In this document: piece by piece, positions 18,275 through 27,504 of the stretch | Layout of the letters: each line of letters opens with the position of its first letter | How positions within the stretch are numbered: the stretch's first letter is position 1 | DNA from: an uncultured Saccharospirillaceae bacterium | GTDB taxonomy: Bacteria > Pseudomonadota > Gammaproteobacteria > Pseudomonadales > Oceanobacteraceae | Assembly: GCA_947499545.1 (NCBI GenBank) | Contig: CANMOZ010000008.1 | Span: forward strand, 62,001 to 126,000 | Direction: 5' to 3' | Length of the DNA stretch: 64,000 nt | Notes under the pieces: model-generated | What the model was told of the DNA's origin: nothing | The model's database searches: none | Seen by the model: the letters and a program-made list of their open reading frames with translations, nothing else | Program-made: the position numbers and the translations under genes

Positions 18275-19546
18275 ATGAGGTATTGTGCAAAATGTCTTTA
18301 CCCAGAAAATGCTAAGCCAACAATAATTATTGATGAAGACGGCATTTGTAGTGGGTGTCGGTATCATGAAAGTAGAATGGCGCTAAAAATTGATTGGGAT
18401 GAACGATGGCACATGCTTGTTTCTCTGTGTGAGCAGGCAAAGTCCGATGCAAGACAAAGAGGTAATAAATATGACTGTATTATACCTGTTAGTGGCGGTA
18501 AAGATTCACATTATCAGGTGTGGCTATTAACCAGAAAGTTGGGGATGAAACCTTTGTTGGTTCATTTTAATCATGCTTATAATACAGTTGTTGGTAAGAA
18601 AAATTTAAGGAATTTGGTTGAAAAATCTGGTTGTGATTTGGAAGAATGTAATTATCCTCTGGAATCTGCCTGTAAATTATCAAGGTTGATGCTCGAAAAG
18701 GTAGGAGATCTTACTTGGCATTATCATGCTGGTATTAAAACCTATCCCATTCAAGTCGCAGTTGAAAAAAATATACCGCTAATTGTTTGGGGAGAGCACG
18801 GTTTTGCTGAATTAACGGGTATTGTATCCTTGCATAATTTTGTAGAGTTCACGCGTTGGAGTCGAAAAGAACATGATATGAGAGGGATAGAGCCAGAAGT
18901 GCTTCTTGGTGAAAATGGGATTACTGAAAATGATATTAAACCTTTCGTATATCCTGACGATAATCAGATTGAACAATGTGATTTAGTTGGGATTTATCTT
19001 TCAAATTTCATATATTGGGATGCTAATAAGCAAGCAGAAGAAATGATTAATGAATGGGAGTTTAATACCCTTAATTCTAAAAGGGGGAGGACATTCAATT
19101 TGTTCTCTAAAATTGAGGATCATGCAAATGAGGTTCATGATTATCTTAAGTACCTTAAATTTGGCTATGGCCGTACTACTGATGACGCTAGTTACGAAAT
19201 CAGACATGGTAGGCTGACACGTTCACAAGGAATCGCATTAGTGAAAGAGTATGATGGGAATGAGCCAAAATCACTTGATATGTACTGTGGGTTTATGGGT
19301 ATTTCTAAAGAAGATTTTTATGAAATGATTAATCCTCTTCGTGATGACAGTGCGTGGGTGTGTGATGATGGTGAGTGGGTATTAAAGGATCCAATCTTTG
19401 AGAAAGAGCCTTTTTCTAATCCGTATACAGATACTGCTGCGGATAATTCGAGTAACGCTATGAGTAAGCAGCAAGCCAAGCTGTATTGGAATAGTTTTTC
19501 TAAAAGTGACGAAAATTCAAACCTGGGTGATTTTTATAATGAATAA
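18275..19546 (+). CDS. pseA: N-acetyl sugar amidotransferase (PseA/WbpG type)
   Basis: A 423-residue ATP-dependent enzyme that turns an N-acetyl group of the sugar into acetamidino, using ammonia from HisH2/HisF2. An N-terminal Cys cluster (CAKC, GICSGC) probably binds zinc, and the PP-loop IIPVSGGKDSH binds ATP; IVWGEHGFAELTG and the GYGRTTDDASYEIR stretch are typical of this family. GGAGG precedes the ATG. Its end overlaps the methylase start. It predicts that the flagellar sugar is an amidinated form such as Pse5Ac7Am; the exact position modified cannot be read from sequence. Confidence 0.92.
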   Translation: MRYCAKCLYPENAKPTIIIDEDGICSGCRYHESRMALKIDWDERWHMLVSLCEQAKSDARQRGNKYDCIIPVSGGKDSHYQVWLLTRKLGMKPLLVHFNHAYNTVVGKKNLRNLVEKSGCDLEECNYPLESACKLSRLMLEKVGDLTWHYHAGIKTYPIQVAVEKNIPLIVWGEHGFAELTGIVSLHNFVEFTRWSRKEHDMRGIEPEVLLGENGITENDIKPFVYPDDNQIEQCDLVGIYLSNFIYWDANKQAEEMINEWEFNTLNSKRGRTFNLFSKIEDHANEVHDYLKYLKFGYGRTTDDASYEIRHGRLTRSQGIALVKEYDGNEPKSLDMYCGFMGISKEDFYEMINPLRDDSAWVCDDGEWVLKDPIFEKEPFSNPYTDTAADNSSNAMSKQQAKLYWNSFSKSDENSNLGDFYNE

Positions 19547-20171
19547 TCATGACAATATTAGCTCCCAAGAAAAATTTTGGGCTGGTGAATTTGGCGATGA
19601 CTATACAGATAGAACGTATACCAATCAGGAAATGAAATCTAATATTTACTTCTGGTCGACTATGATCAAGAAGATGCCTGATGCTTCATCGTTTATCGAG
19701 TTTGGTTGTAATCTTGGTATGAATCTTAGAGCATTACGGTCAATTGATGATAGGTTAAAGTTAAAGGGTATAGAAATAAATAAAAAGGCAGCAAAGAAAG
19801 CTTCCTTGATTAAAGATGTGGAGGTATTGCTAGCTTCAATTGTTGACTCTAAGCTAAATTTAACGAGATCAGATTGTGTATTTACAAAAGGTGTGCTTAT
19901 TCATATTGATCCGGATCGGTTGGAGCATGTTTATGAGAATCTATTTAATAGTACAAATAGCTATATACTAATTAGTGAATATTTTAATCCGACGCCGGTT
20001 GAAGTTGATTATCGTGGGCATTCAGGTAAGCTTTTCAAGCGTGATTTTGCTAAGGAGCTTTTGGATAGATATCCATTAGTGTTGGTCGATTATGGTTTTG
20101 TGTATCGATATGATCCTCAATTTCCTCTTGACGACCAAAATTGGTTTTTGTTTAGGAAAATCGATTTGTAG
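19539..20171 (+). CDS. Pseudaminic acid biosynthesis-associated methylase
   Basis: A 210-residue AdoMet-dependent methyltransferase of the family found in Pse clusters. It has SQEKFWAGEFGDDYTDR, AdoMet motif I as FIEFGCNLGMNLRAL, acidic IEINKKAAKKA, and TKGVLIHIDPDRL, ending NWFLFRKI. The ATG at 19539 overlaps the amidotransferase stop by eight bases; an in-frame start at 19506 is less likely. The acceptor is unknown: the sugar or its amidino group is the natural guess. It is last in the operon; only one base separates its stop from that of the convergent Maf gene. Confidence 0.88.
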   Translation: MNNHDNISSQEKFWAGEFGDDYTDRTYTNQEMKSNIYFWSTMIKKMPDASSFIEFGCNLGMNLRALRSIDDRLKLKGIEINKKAAKKASLIKDVEVLLASIVDSKLNLTRSDCVFTKGVLIHIDPDRLEHVYENLFNSTNSYILISEYFNPTPVEVDYRGHSGKLFKRDFAKELLDRYPLVLVDYGFVYRYDPQFPLDDQNWFLFRKIDL

Positions 20172-20172
20172 T

Positions 20173-22209
20173 CTAAACAAAGTTCATGTCAGTCCATTCT
20201 TTGTTCAATATGTGTTGATTATCCTTTAGTTTTTTTGCATATTGATTGTCAACATTTGATAGATATTTTTTGTAGTCTTTACACCATAGCTTTAAAATAT
20301 TTATTCTTTCTTCTTCGCTGCTAAAGTTTGCGACTAAGTATAACAAATATATAGGTAGTCTGTTGATTGAGTAGGTCATTCGTTTTAGTTGTAATGGCTT
20401 TAGTGAGTTTATCTCTTTATTGATCTGGTGAATTAAATTTATTGTTTCTTCGTATTCAAGTTTGTTCTTTGTGATAACAGATAATATTTCGTTTGATATT
20501 GAAAGTGATTTTTCTAGCAATTGGGTACAGAATGAGTTGATTGATTTGTAGTCATATTGATTTGGATGTATCTCTAGGTTATTAGTTGCGTTACTAATCT
20601 GTATGTTTGTAAGGTCTGCAGATAGTGCTTCAGGTGTGATATGTTTCGTGTTGTCTAGAATGGCGCCATAGGCACAATTATATATTTCACGATTGATTTT
20701 AACGAGTAGTTCGTTCATGGCTATCCTGGAGCTGTTTAGTGCTTGCGTAGAGAGTAAAGTATCTCCAGTGACGCCTTTTATTTTTATTTTATATTTGTCT
20801 TTTATCTTATTTTTATCAATCTTTAATCTTTCTAGGTTTTCAGGGAGATTATGTTTCATTGAAATGTTGGTTTTAGAATGGTGCTCTCCATTAATATTGG
20901 CAAAATCAATTCCGAATAAATATATTGACGTTTTTTTTGGGGCTAGAATGTTAGCTACTGCTAATGCAGCAACAACACAGTTGACGCCTCCTGCTGATAG
21001 AACGCTGTCTGGTTTTATGGATTGCGCTATTTCGGAAGTCTCGGGTATGAAGTGATAACAGCTCCCGAAAATTTTTGTTATGCTTGGATGAGTCTCTATA
21101 GTGGCTATAAGTTTAATATCACCTAGTTCTGTTTTGCTTGAGATGTGTTGAATTAAATCAGCGAGTAATACTTTGTACTCTAACTCAATATGTACATCGG
21201 GCTTGATTCCTAGATCTATTAGTGATGATAAGGAGCTGCCAGCAGAAAAAATGAAAAACTTTTCCCTGTTTTCTTTTAATATTTCGCTATATATGTCTAG
21301 GGAAGGTCCCGCTCCTATAATGGCAATGTTTCTGTCTGTATTTATTCTTGATTTGTTGAAGCTGATAACTGGGTTGTTAAGTCTAAGATTTTCATTGGCA
21401 TTTAAAAGCCTTTGACCATCTGGTCCTACTTTTTCATAAAGAACATTAAAATGATTTGTTTGTTCGGCTAGCGTTTCTTTTGCTGTTTGATGTTCTTGTC
21501 TATCGACTTCATGTGTATATCTTATTGATGATAATGTATTTGATGGGAAGAGACTAACCGTTTCTGTTTTAACTTCATATAAAAACTTTTCTGTTGATAT
21601 TTCAGATGACTTGTCAGTGTTTATGATGAGGGTTACTTTTCTATTCTTTGGTAGTGAGGTAAGTATGTTTTTCCAATTTATTGTATATAGCGTTGATTTG
21701 AAGTTTCTAATGTCATTTTCTATAATGGTTACGCTTCTGAAACGATGAATATTAAGTAGAATTTCTATATGATATCCCAAACCACAGCCAAAAATCACTA
21801 AATCTAGATTGGTGTTAAATCGTTTTTCTGAGTTTTTCTTATCATTCAAGTAGGCTTTAATTGTTTGCTTGAACGCTTTTCTTTCTATTAGATGAGGAAG
21901 GTAGTCATACCCAAAGTTTGGCCTGTAGTCTATCTTGTCTAGTATACCTTTAAATACTTCTACTTCTTTTGTAGCGTACTCTATGGCATTTGGTTCATAA
22001 CATGGTTTTCCATCTTTGATTCTTTGGATATAACGTCCAGATGGATCTATGATAAGCTTTGGGCTTTCTTTAGATTCAATTATCTTTTTAAAAATGGTTG
22101 GCAGATTCTTTTTAAAGAAGTGTAGGTTGTCGTTGTGGCGCTCAGTTAATTTTTCTGAGATAGAAGTAATAGCTGTGTTAGCTGCATTACTCTCATTCTC
22201 ATGCTCCAT
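20173..22209 (-). CDS. maf: Maf-family flagellin glycosyltransferase (motility accessory factor)
   Basis: A 678-residue protein of the Maf/DUF115 family. The central domain (about 290-480) has NIAIIGAGPSLDIYSEIL, FFIFSAGSSLSSLIDLGIKPD, SAGGVNCVVAALAVANIL and YLFGIDFANINGEHH, the MptE-like core that binds a CMP-nonulosonate. Maf proteins transfer pseudaminic or legionaminic acid to Ser/Thr of flagellin in the cytoplasm. N- and C-terminal regions are helical. It faces the Pse operon tail to tail and is divergent from the flagellin gene, both consistent with this job. AT-rich like the operon. Confidence 0.92.
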   Translation of the reverse strand: MEHENESNAANTAITSISEKLTERHNDNLHFFKKNLPTIFKKIIESKESPKLIIDPSGRYIQRIKDGKPCYEPNAIEYATKEVEVFKGILDKIDYRPNFGYDYLPHLIERKAFKQTIKAYLNDKKNSEKRFNTNLDLVIFGCGLGYHIEILLNIHRFRSVTIIENDIRNFKSTLYTINWKNILTSLPKNRKVTLIINTDKSSEISTEKFLYEVKTETVSLFPSNTLSSIRYTHEVDRQEHQTAKETLAEQTNHFNVLYEKVGPDGQRLLNANENLRLNNPVISFNKSRINTDRNIAIIGAGPSLDIYSEILKENREKFFIFSAGSSLSSLIDLGIKPDVHIELEYKVLLADLIQHISSKTELGDIKLIATIETHPSITKIFGSCYHFIPETSEIAQSIKPDSVLSAGGVNCVVAALAVANILAPKKTSIYLFGIDFANINGEHHSKTNISMKHNLPENLERLKIDKNKIKDKYKIKIKGVTGDTLLSTQALNSSRIAMNELLVKINREIYNCAYGAILDNTKHITPEALSADLTNIQISNATNNLEIHPNQYDYKSINSFCTQLLEKSLSISNEILSVITKNKLEYEETINLIHQINKEINSLKPLQLKRMTYSINRLPIYLLYLVANFSSEEERINILKLWCKDYKKYLSNVDNQYAKKLKDNQHILNKEWTDMNFV

Positions 22210-22624
22210 CAGATTCCAGCCCTCTTATGGTTGGGTCTTATCTGCTACAAGAAAGCAATACTTGAACCAATATAAATCATCTGAATTGTAAAGAATGGCG
22301 GATTAGAGTTATCGTTTGTAATGAAATTTATTATTGTATGTGCTCACTATATAAATTAAATTTCATATGGTCATCTAAGATTAGCCGCATATCATTGTAA
22401 GCTATTGATTTGACTATACTTTAACGTCATTGTGACATAATGAATGATTGAATTATTTTGAACTGGCATTATTGGGACATTCTCTGAAATTAATAATTCA
22501 CTCAATCCCTCCTAAAGCTTTTTCGAACTTGGTCGCTACAACATCTGAGAAGATATGAAGTTGGGCTGCCATCCACAATGTTTGGCTATGGCCCGTGTAA
22601 GCTGTTGTGGAAGGAGATTTCGAT
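22210..22624. other. Intergenic region between maf and the flagellin gene
   Basis: About 415 AT-rich bases hold the divergent promoters of maf (leftward) and flagellin (rightward). Apart from the FliA-like site at 22513-22539 and the AAGGAG ribosome-binding site just before 22625, I see no clear element and no coding sequence. Confidence 0.6.
22513..22539 (+). promoter_or_regulatory. FliA (sigma-28) type promoter of the flagellin gene
   Basis: TAAAGCTT (22513-22520), 11 bases, then GTCGCTAC (22532-22539). The sigma-28 consensus is TAAAGTTT-N11-GCCGATAA, so seven of eight and five of eight positions agree with exact spacing. It lies 85 bases before the flagellin ATG, as expected for a late flagellar gene. 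Confidence 0.6.
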
Positions 22625-25600
22625 ATGCCTCAAATTATCAACACCAATATCGCTTCGATCAATGCGCAGCGGAACCTAGACCGCTCACAATCGGCGAACC
22701 AGACGGCCTTACAAAGGTTATCATCAGGTCTTCGGATCAATAGCGCGAAAGATGACGCTGCAGGTCTTGCTATTTCAACAAGATTTTCTGCTCAAATTCG
22801 AGGGCTTGCAGTGGCGACTCGTAATGCGGGCGACGGGATTGCATTGGCGCAGACAGCTGAGGGTGCATTAGGTTCTATTAACGATAACCTTCAACGTATT
22901 CGAGAACTGGCTGTTCAGTCAGCAAATGCGACTAACTCTGATGTGGACCGCGAGGCGTTGCAATCGGAGGTTGATCAGTTAGTTGCGGAAATCTCCAGAA
23001 CAGCTGATGAAACTGACTTTAACGGCCGTAAGTTGTTGGACGGATCTTTTAATGCGATTTTCCAGATTGGTGCCAATGCAGGGCAGACAGTTGATGTTTC
23101 CATTGCTGAGTTGACGGCTAATAACCTTGGTGCTGCTAAAGATGCGGGCGTCAGTGCCATAGGAAATTCAAGCGCGCTTTCGAACGGTGACTTAATTATT
23201 AACGGTGTTGCTATTGCGGCCTCTAAAGCGGGCGATGATACTGCATCCACAAATAACGCGGCAGCATCGGCTATTGCCAAAGTTGCAACTATTAATGCTG
23301 CTTCTGATCAAACCGGGGTTACAGCAGTAGTTAATAAAAACGTAGTTTCTGGCTCTGAAATGAGTGCTACCGCCGGAACTTTAACGATGACCCTCAACGG
23401 GGTAGAAATTGCTCTTTCAACGACAGCTAGTACGGTACAAACGCGTGCAGCCGTTGCAGAAGCCATTAACTCGGTTGCCAATCAAACTGGGGTAAGAGCG
23501 ATCAATACCAATACCGACTCAGCAGGCGTGCAATTAGTCGCAGAAGACGGTCGGAACATTGAAGTAGCGTTTTCAAATCTGGCCGGTGGTTTAGTCGGAG
23601 CCAGCAATGCCACTATTCAGTCGGCTACAGGGCTTGCGATTGATGGGCCGACGACTTATGTCGGTGGTTATACACTGGTGGCTGATGGAGATGTTTCCGA
23701 AATCTTAATTGATGGTGGTAATGGCACGGGTAACGGAGATTTAGGTCGTGCTGGCTTGGTGCGAGGCAGCTACTCACCTGGTACTGCCGCAACCGTTAGT
23801 ACAGCACAATCGGATTCAACATCAGCTACGGGGATCGACGGTAGCTCAGCTGGTAACTTGACCAATAAAATTTCACATTATCTTGATAACGCTACCCTTA
23901 TTGCAAATGGATCGCTTGCAAACACTTATGTCACAACGGCAGTAGCTGCCAGCGCAATCACCAACTTCCATACAGTGAATTATACAGTTGCGACGGCTGG
24001 TGGTACTCTCATTGCGAGTGCGATCACTATCGCAAGTGCTACCGCCATCTATGATGCAGCGTCAGCGTTAAATGGTATAACTGGGATTAATGCCTTTGAA
24101 CGCATTGAATTTGTCATCAGCGACTTCACAGGAACAACTGGCGGTGAAACATTATTCTTGGCCAGTGCTTCTATAGCTTTACCTGATAGTTCACTAGCTA
24201 ATTTCGATACCACATCTGAAAGATTACAAGCGCTCACAGATAGCCTGAATAGTGCTTCTTACAGAACAGGTGTAACCGTTACAGCAGAGTTGAATGCGTC
24301 AAGTAATGCGATCACTGTTCGAGTAGACAATGCCTCAGGGGATGTCATTCGCTTAGGTGTTAGTACAGGTGGTGGTGCGTTCGCTTTCTCAGCAAGTGGG
24401 GCAGCAACTTATACAGTTGTCAGTGGTGTTGGGACAACGGCTTCAGGTAGCGCGCTACTTGGGGAACTCTCTTTTAACACGGCTTCAGCCACAATATCTT
24501 CAGTAGACCTAAGTTTCGTTGAGGGAACTGGAGCAACTGCTGTGACTGGTGAACTTTATGCTGCTAAAACCTTTAATGGTTCGAGTTATGGAACGAATGT
24601 GCTGGGCTCGACGGGTACCAATGAAGTCAATGCGACCTTGGATGGTGCAGCCCTATCATCAAAATCAGTTGCTGCAGGCAGCACCGTGAATGATCTTGTA
24701 AATGCGGTCAACAATTACTCCAACATTAATGCATTTGAGAATATAAGCTTGACGATCACCTCTCATAATCTGGATGTTGGAGATACATTCTACTTTGGTA
24801 CCCTTGATAACCTCTCAAGTGCGCCAGGATTGACTTCTTCAGGAGTCGGGGTGTCGGTGAGTGATACAAACGCTGATGGCACGATATCTTTGGCTGAGAT
24901 TGCTGATGCTATAAATGGAACGAGTTTCCAAGCACAGGAGCTGGATGTATCAGCTGAGCTAAATGCCAGTGGCAATTTGCAACTAGAAATCCGAAATTAT
25001 GCCGGTAATCAGGTATTAATGGAGGTGAATGGAGAAGGTCGCTCATTGCACCTAGCTAATGGTCTCATCGGTTCAGTGACCAAAACACTCTCTGGTGAGT
25101 TGCGCTATGCGTCAGAAACGGGGGGCGTAGCTGAATTGAGTATTGCTGATGCTGCAGTCGGCGGTGAGTATTACGCCAACAATTCAAGCTCAACGACCTT
25201 CTCGGGCGTGAATGGGTTAGCTGAAGGTGATATTACCCTAAATGGGGTGGTCATCGGTGCGGCTAAAACGGAAGCGGATACGGCCTCAGCAGAAGAAGCT
25301 TCCGACAGTACCCGAATCCTCTCCAGCTCGAAAGAACTCTCTGGTATCGCCATCGCAGCAGCCATTAACGAGGTCAGTGGTGAAACGGGTGTGCGAGCAA
25401 CTGTTAATGCAACCGAAGTCGTGGGTGGTGATGGCGAGTTGGTCGCAGGGTTAACCAGCGGTGGTGCGACGGCTTTTGAAGTCGGTGATTCTGCAGCCAT
25501 CTACATCAACGGTGTAAATGCGGGAACTGTGACTCTTCAAGCTAATGGCAGTGGATTAATTGATACTGATAGAGCCAAAGCCGATGCATTAGATATCATC

Positions 25601-26299
25601 AATTCAGTGTCTGGTCGAACTGGGGTGATGGCTTCTGATAATGGGGTTTCACTAACCCTTACTGCTGCAGATGGACGAAATATATCGGTGGCTATTGACG
25701 ACCAAACGGGTGCGAATGAGTCCATCGGAGCACTCTTTGGGTTGGATGCAGCAGAAGCAGGTATCGGCGAATCGACCTTTGGTGAAGCACAAATGTCGAC
25801 GTCAACCGCAACGGGTGCTCCAACCGTTCTGGTCAGTGCTGAGAGTCTCACCTATGAGACCACCTACAGCACGGTAACGCTTGAATCTGCGGGTGAATTC
25901 AATATCTCAGCCGGATCGCCCGGTGCTGATGAATTGAATGCCTTGGGATTCAATGAAGGTGACTACGGCGGTGCGGTCAGCGGAACCTTCCTCACAGACA
26001 TCGATATTTCGAGCTTTGAGGGAGCACAAGCGGCCATCACTTCGATTGACAATGCGATCGGTCAGGTAGCGAGTCAACGGGCGGTATTGGGTGCGATCCA
26101 AAACCGACTTGAGTCGACTGTCAGTAACTTGCAGATCACGAAAGAGAACCTCCAATCAGCGAACTCGCGAATTGAGGATGCTGACTTTGCAGCTGAAACT
26201 GCGGAGCTCTCAAGATCACAGGTGCTGCAACAGGCTGGTATATCAGTGTTGGCTCAAGCCAATGCTCAGCCTCAGCAGGTACTGTCGCTGCTGCAATAA
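22625..26299 (+). CDS. fliC: Giant flagellin (1224 residues)
   Basis: Filament protein. The N-terminal D0/D1 region (1-170) opens MPQIINTNIASINAQRNLD and has LQRLSSGLRINSAKDDAAGLAI; the C-terminal D1/D0 region (about 1140-1224) has NRLESTVSNLQITKENLQSA and ends LAQANAQPQQVLSLLQ. About 950 residues lie between, against about 200 in enteric flagellin. They contain recurring modules: NxFExI blocks near residues 488 and 700 (212 apart), and TGVxA...DGRNI blocks near 287 and 997, Ser/Thr-rich and without Cys. This implies a thick filament with a large outer surface. The ATG has AAGGAG; a FliA-like promoter lies upstream. Likely substrate of the Maf/Pse system. Confidence 0.96.
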   Translation: MPQIINTNIASINAQRNLDRSQSANQTALQRLSSGLRINSAKDDAAGLAISTRFSAQIRGLAVATRNAGDGIALAQTAEGALGSINDNLQRIRELAVQSANATNSDVDREALQSEVDQLVAEISRTADETDFNGRKLLDGSFNAIFQIGANAGQTVDVSIAELTANNLGAAKDAGVSAIGNSSALSNGDLIINGVAIAASKAGDDTASTNNAAASAIAKVATINAASDQTGVTAVVNKNVVSGSEMSATAGTLTMTLNGVEIALSTTASTVQTRAAVAEAINSVANQTGVRAINTNTDSAGVQLVAEDGRNIEVAFSNLAGGLVGASNATIQSATGLAIDGPTTYVGGYTLVADGDVSEILIDGGNGTGNGDLGRAGLVRGSYSPGTAATVSTAQSDSTSATGIDGSSAGNLTNKISHYLDNATLIANGSLANTYVTTAVAASAITNFHTVNYTVATAGGTLIASAITIASATAIYDAASALNGITGINAFERIEFVISDFTGTTGGETLFLASASIALPDSSLANFDTTSERLQALTDSLNSASYRTGVTVTAELNASSNAITVRVDNASGDVIRLGVSTGGGAFAFSASGAATYTVVSGVGTTASGSALLGELSFNTASATISSVDLSFVEGTGATAVTGELYAAKTFNGSSYGTNVLGSTGTNEVNATLDGAALSSKSVAAGSTVNDLVNAVNNYSNINAFENISLTITSHNLDVGDTFYFGTLDNLSSAPGLTSSGVGVSVSDTNADGTISLAEIADAINGTSFQAQELDVSAELNASGNLQLEIRNYAGNQVLMEVNGEGRSLHLANGLIGSVTKTLSGELRYASETGGVAELSIADAAVGGEYYANNSSSTTFSGVNGLAEGDITLNGVVIGAAKTEADTASAEEASDSTRILSSSKELSGIAIAAAINEVSGETGVRATVNATEVVGGDGELVAGLTSGGATAFEVGDSAAIYINGVNAGTVTLQANGSGLIDTDRAKADALDIINSVSGRTGVMASDNGVSLTLTAADGRNISVAIDDQTGANESIGALFGLDAAEAGIGESTFGEAQMSTSTATGAPTVLVSAESLTYETTYSTVTLESAGEFNISAGSPGADELNALGFNEGDYGGAVSGTFLTDIDISSFEGAQAAITSIDNAIGQVASQRAVLGAIQNRLESTVSNLQITKENLQSANSRIEDADFAAETAELSRSQVLQQAGISVLAQANAQPQQVLSLLQ

Positions 26300-26306
26300 G
26301 TAGCTG

Positions 26307-26333
26307 AGGGAGGGGCGTAAAATGTCCCTCCCT
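26307..26333 (+). terminator. Hairpin between flagellin and flaG
   Basis: AGGGAGGG (26307-26314) pairs perfectly with CCCTCCCT (26326-26333), loop 11 bases, followed by TTCTATACTT. It begins eight bases past the flagellin stop. The weak T-run suggests partial read-through into flaG or mRNA 3'-end stabilisation. Confidence 0.7.
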
Positions 26334-26393
26334 TCTATACTTAAGGAAGTAAGCAGGGATGAGTCGAGTGGATGTTCTTGAGAGGTAGTCGAC

Positions 26394-26828
26394 ATGAGTG
26401 ACATCAAAGTACAAACCGTCAGGGCCGAAGTTAGCCCTCGGCAGGTTACTTCGACGCCTCCTCCAGGGAATGATCCGAGTCTGCCTGAATCGGCAGTGAA
26501 AGTGCCCAAACCAAAAGTCAATGTGCCCGATACCACGACCGTGCATTCCAAAGAACGGTCAAGCAACGAAGGCCAGGGGGCTCAGGGAAAGGGGGCTTTT
26601 ACATCTGAGGAGGTGGAAGCAGCCGTAGCAAAATTGAATGATTACGTTCAGTCTACAGAGCGGCGGTTGGACTTCCAGGTAGATGAAGATAGCGGTCGAA
26701 GCGTGATTAAGGTTTTTGACAAAGAAACGGAAGAGTTAGTGCGTCAAATCCCAAGCGAGCAAGCGCTGGAGCTTGCCAGGCGGTTAGGCGATGAGGAGCC
26801 TTCGTTCTTATTTAACGCGGAGGTTTAA
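26394..26828 (+). CDS. flaG: FlaG family protein
   Basis: A 144-residue protein. The first 70 residues are Pro/Ser/Lys-rich and disordered; residues 75-144 are the FlaG domain (VAKLNDYVQSTERRLDFQVD, VIKVFDKETEELVRQIPSEQAL). FlaG affects filament length in several polar-flagellate bacteria. It follows the flagellin gene by 94 bases, as is usual, but fliD and fliS, which normally come next, are absent; an oad operon follows instead. Confidence 0.92.
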   Translation: MSDIKVQTVRAEVSPRQVTSTPPPGNDPSLPESAVKVPKPKVNVPDTTTVHSKERSSNEGQGAQGKGAFTSEEVEAAVAKLNDYVQSTERRLDFQVDEDSGRSVIKVFDKETEELVRQIPSEQALELARRLGDEEPSFLFNAEV

Positions 26829-26860
26829 CAAGCACTCTTCCTTTTACTGGATCGAAAAGT

Positions 26861-26890
26861 AGGGCCTGCTTTCAAGGCCCTCCGCTTTTC
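26861..26890 (+). terminator. Terminator after flaG
   Basis: AGGGCC (26861-26866) pairs with GGCCCT (26876-26881), extendable by flanking AAG and CTT across mismatches, followed by CCGCTTTTCTTCTCTTTTC. It is the likely end of the flagellin-flaG transcript. Confidence 0.6.
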
Positions 26891-27135
26891 TTCTCTTTTC
26901 ACTTTTTCCCCTCATTTAGCTCTGTGCTGATTCCTTTTTATTGGATGTCTTCGATAGGCCGCTCAGGCGTATTTCATAATAATGGTGTTGCATACATCAA
27001 TGCCTTCGTATTATTGCTCATCTCTTTGCTTTTAAGTACATTAAGGCCTCCCAGGTAACTTGAGACTGAAAGTGGTGATTTATTTCACTTCGGTGTCGGT
27101 TCACCATCTGTTTGGTTTTTGGGGAGAGTTGGGTA
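26891..27135. other. Intergenic region upstream of oadG
   Basis: About 245 bases between the flaG terminator and oadG. It must contain the oad promoter, but no clear -35/-10 pair or repeat stands out. No gene seen. Confidence 0.5.
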
Positions 27136-27372
27136 ATGGACAGCTTAGTTTCAGAAGGTATGACGTTAATGGCGCTGGGGATGGGGACGGTGTTTGTCTT
27201 TCTCACACTGTTGGTGCTGATCACAACCCTGATGTCTGCCTGTGTTAAACGTTGGGCACCAGAGTCGGAGTCAACTTCAGCAACGCCTGCTGTTCAGTCA
27301 GGAAGTGCAGTAGACCCACAGTTATTGAAAGTACTATCCAAGGCAGTTGCAGCTTATAAAAAACGCCAGTGA
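27136..27372 (+). CDS. oadG: Oxaloacetate decarboxylase gamma subunit
   Basis: A 78-residue protein with one N-terminal membrane helix (MTLMALGMGTVFVFLTLLVLITTLMS) and a short Pro/Ser-rich linker with a basic tail. OadG anchors the alpha subunit to the membrane beta subunit and helps assemble the Na+ pump. The ATG at 27136 follows GGAGAG; in-frame codons upstream are less likely. Order oadG-oadA-oadB confirms the call. Confidence 0.93.
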   Translation: MDSLVSEGMTLMALGMGTVFVFLTLLVLITTLMSACVKRWAPESESTSATPAVQSGSAVDPQLLKVLSKAVAAYKKRQ

Positions 27373-27504
27373 ATGAATCCGTACTCGTTATTCAGATATG
27401 GGTATTTGATCAATCGATTAAATGGCTATTGAAGCAGGGTAGGCTAGGGGAATGAATACGGTCGCCCAATCACATCTCTAAAGACATGAATCAAGGTATG
27501 CACT

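Noticed and set aside
22470-22500. Sigma-54 promoter for flagellin (TGGCATTATTGGGAC)
   Set aside because: The GC element does not occur at the required -24/-12 spacing; the FliA-like site nearby fits better.
25171-25851. Leftward frames inside the flagellin gene
   Set aside because: Ala/Ser/Pro-rich shadows caused by the repetitive Ala/Thr/Gly codons of flagellin.
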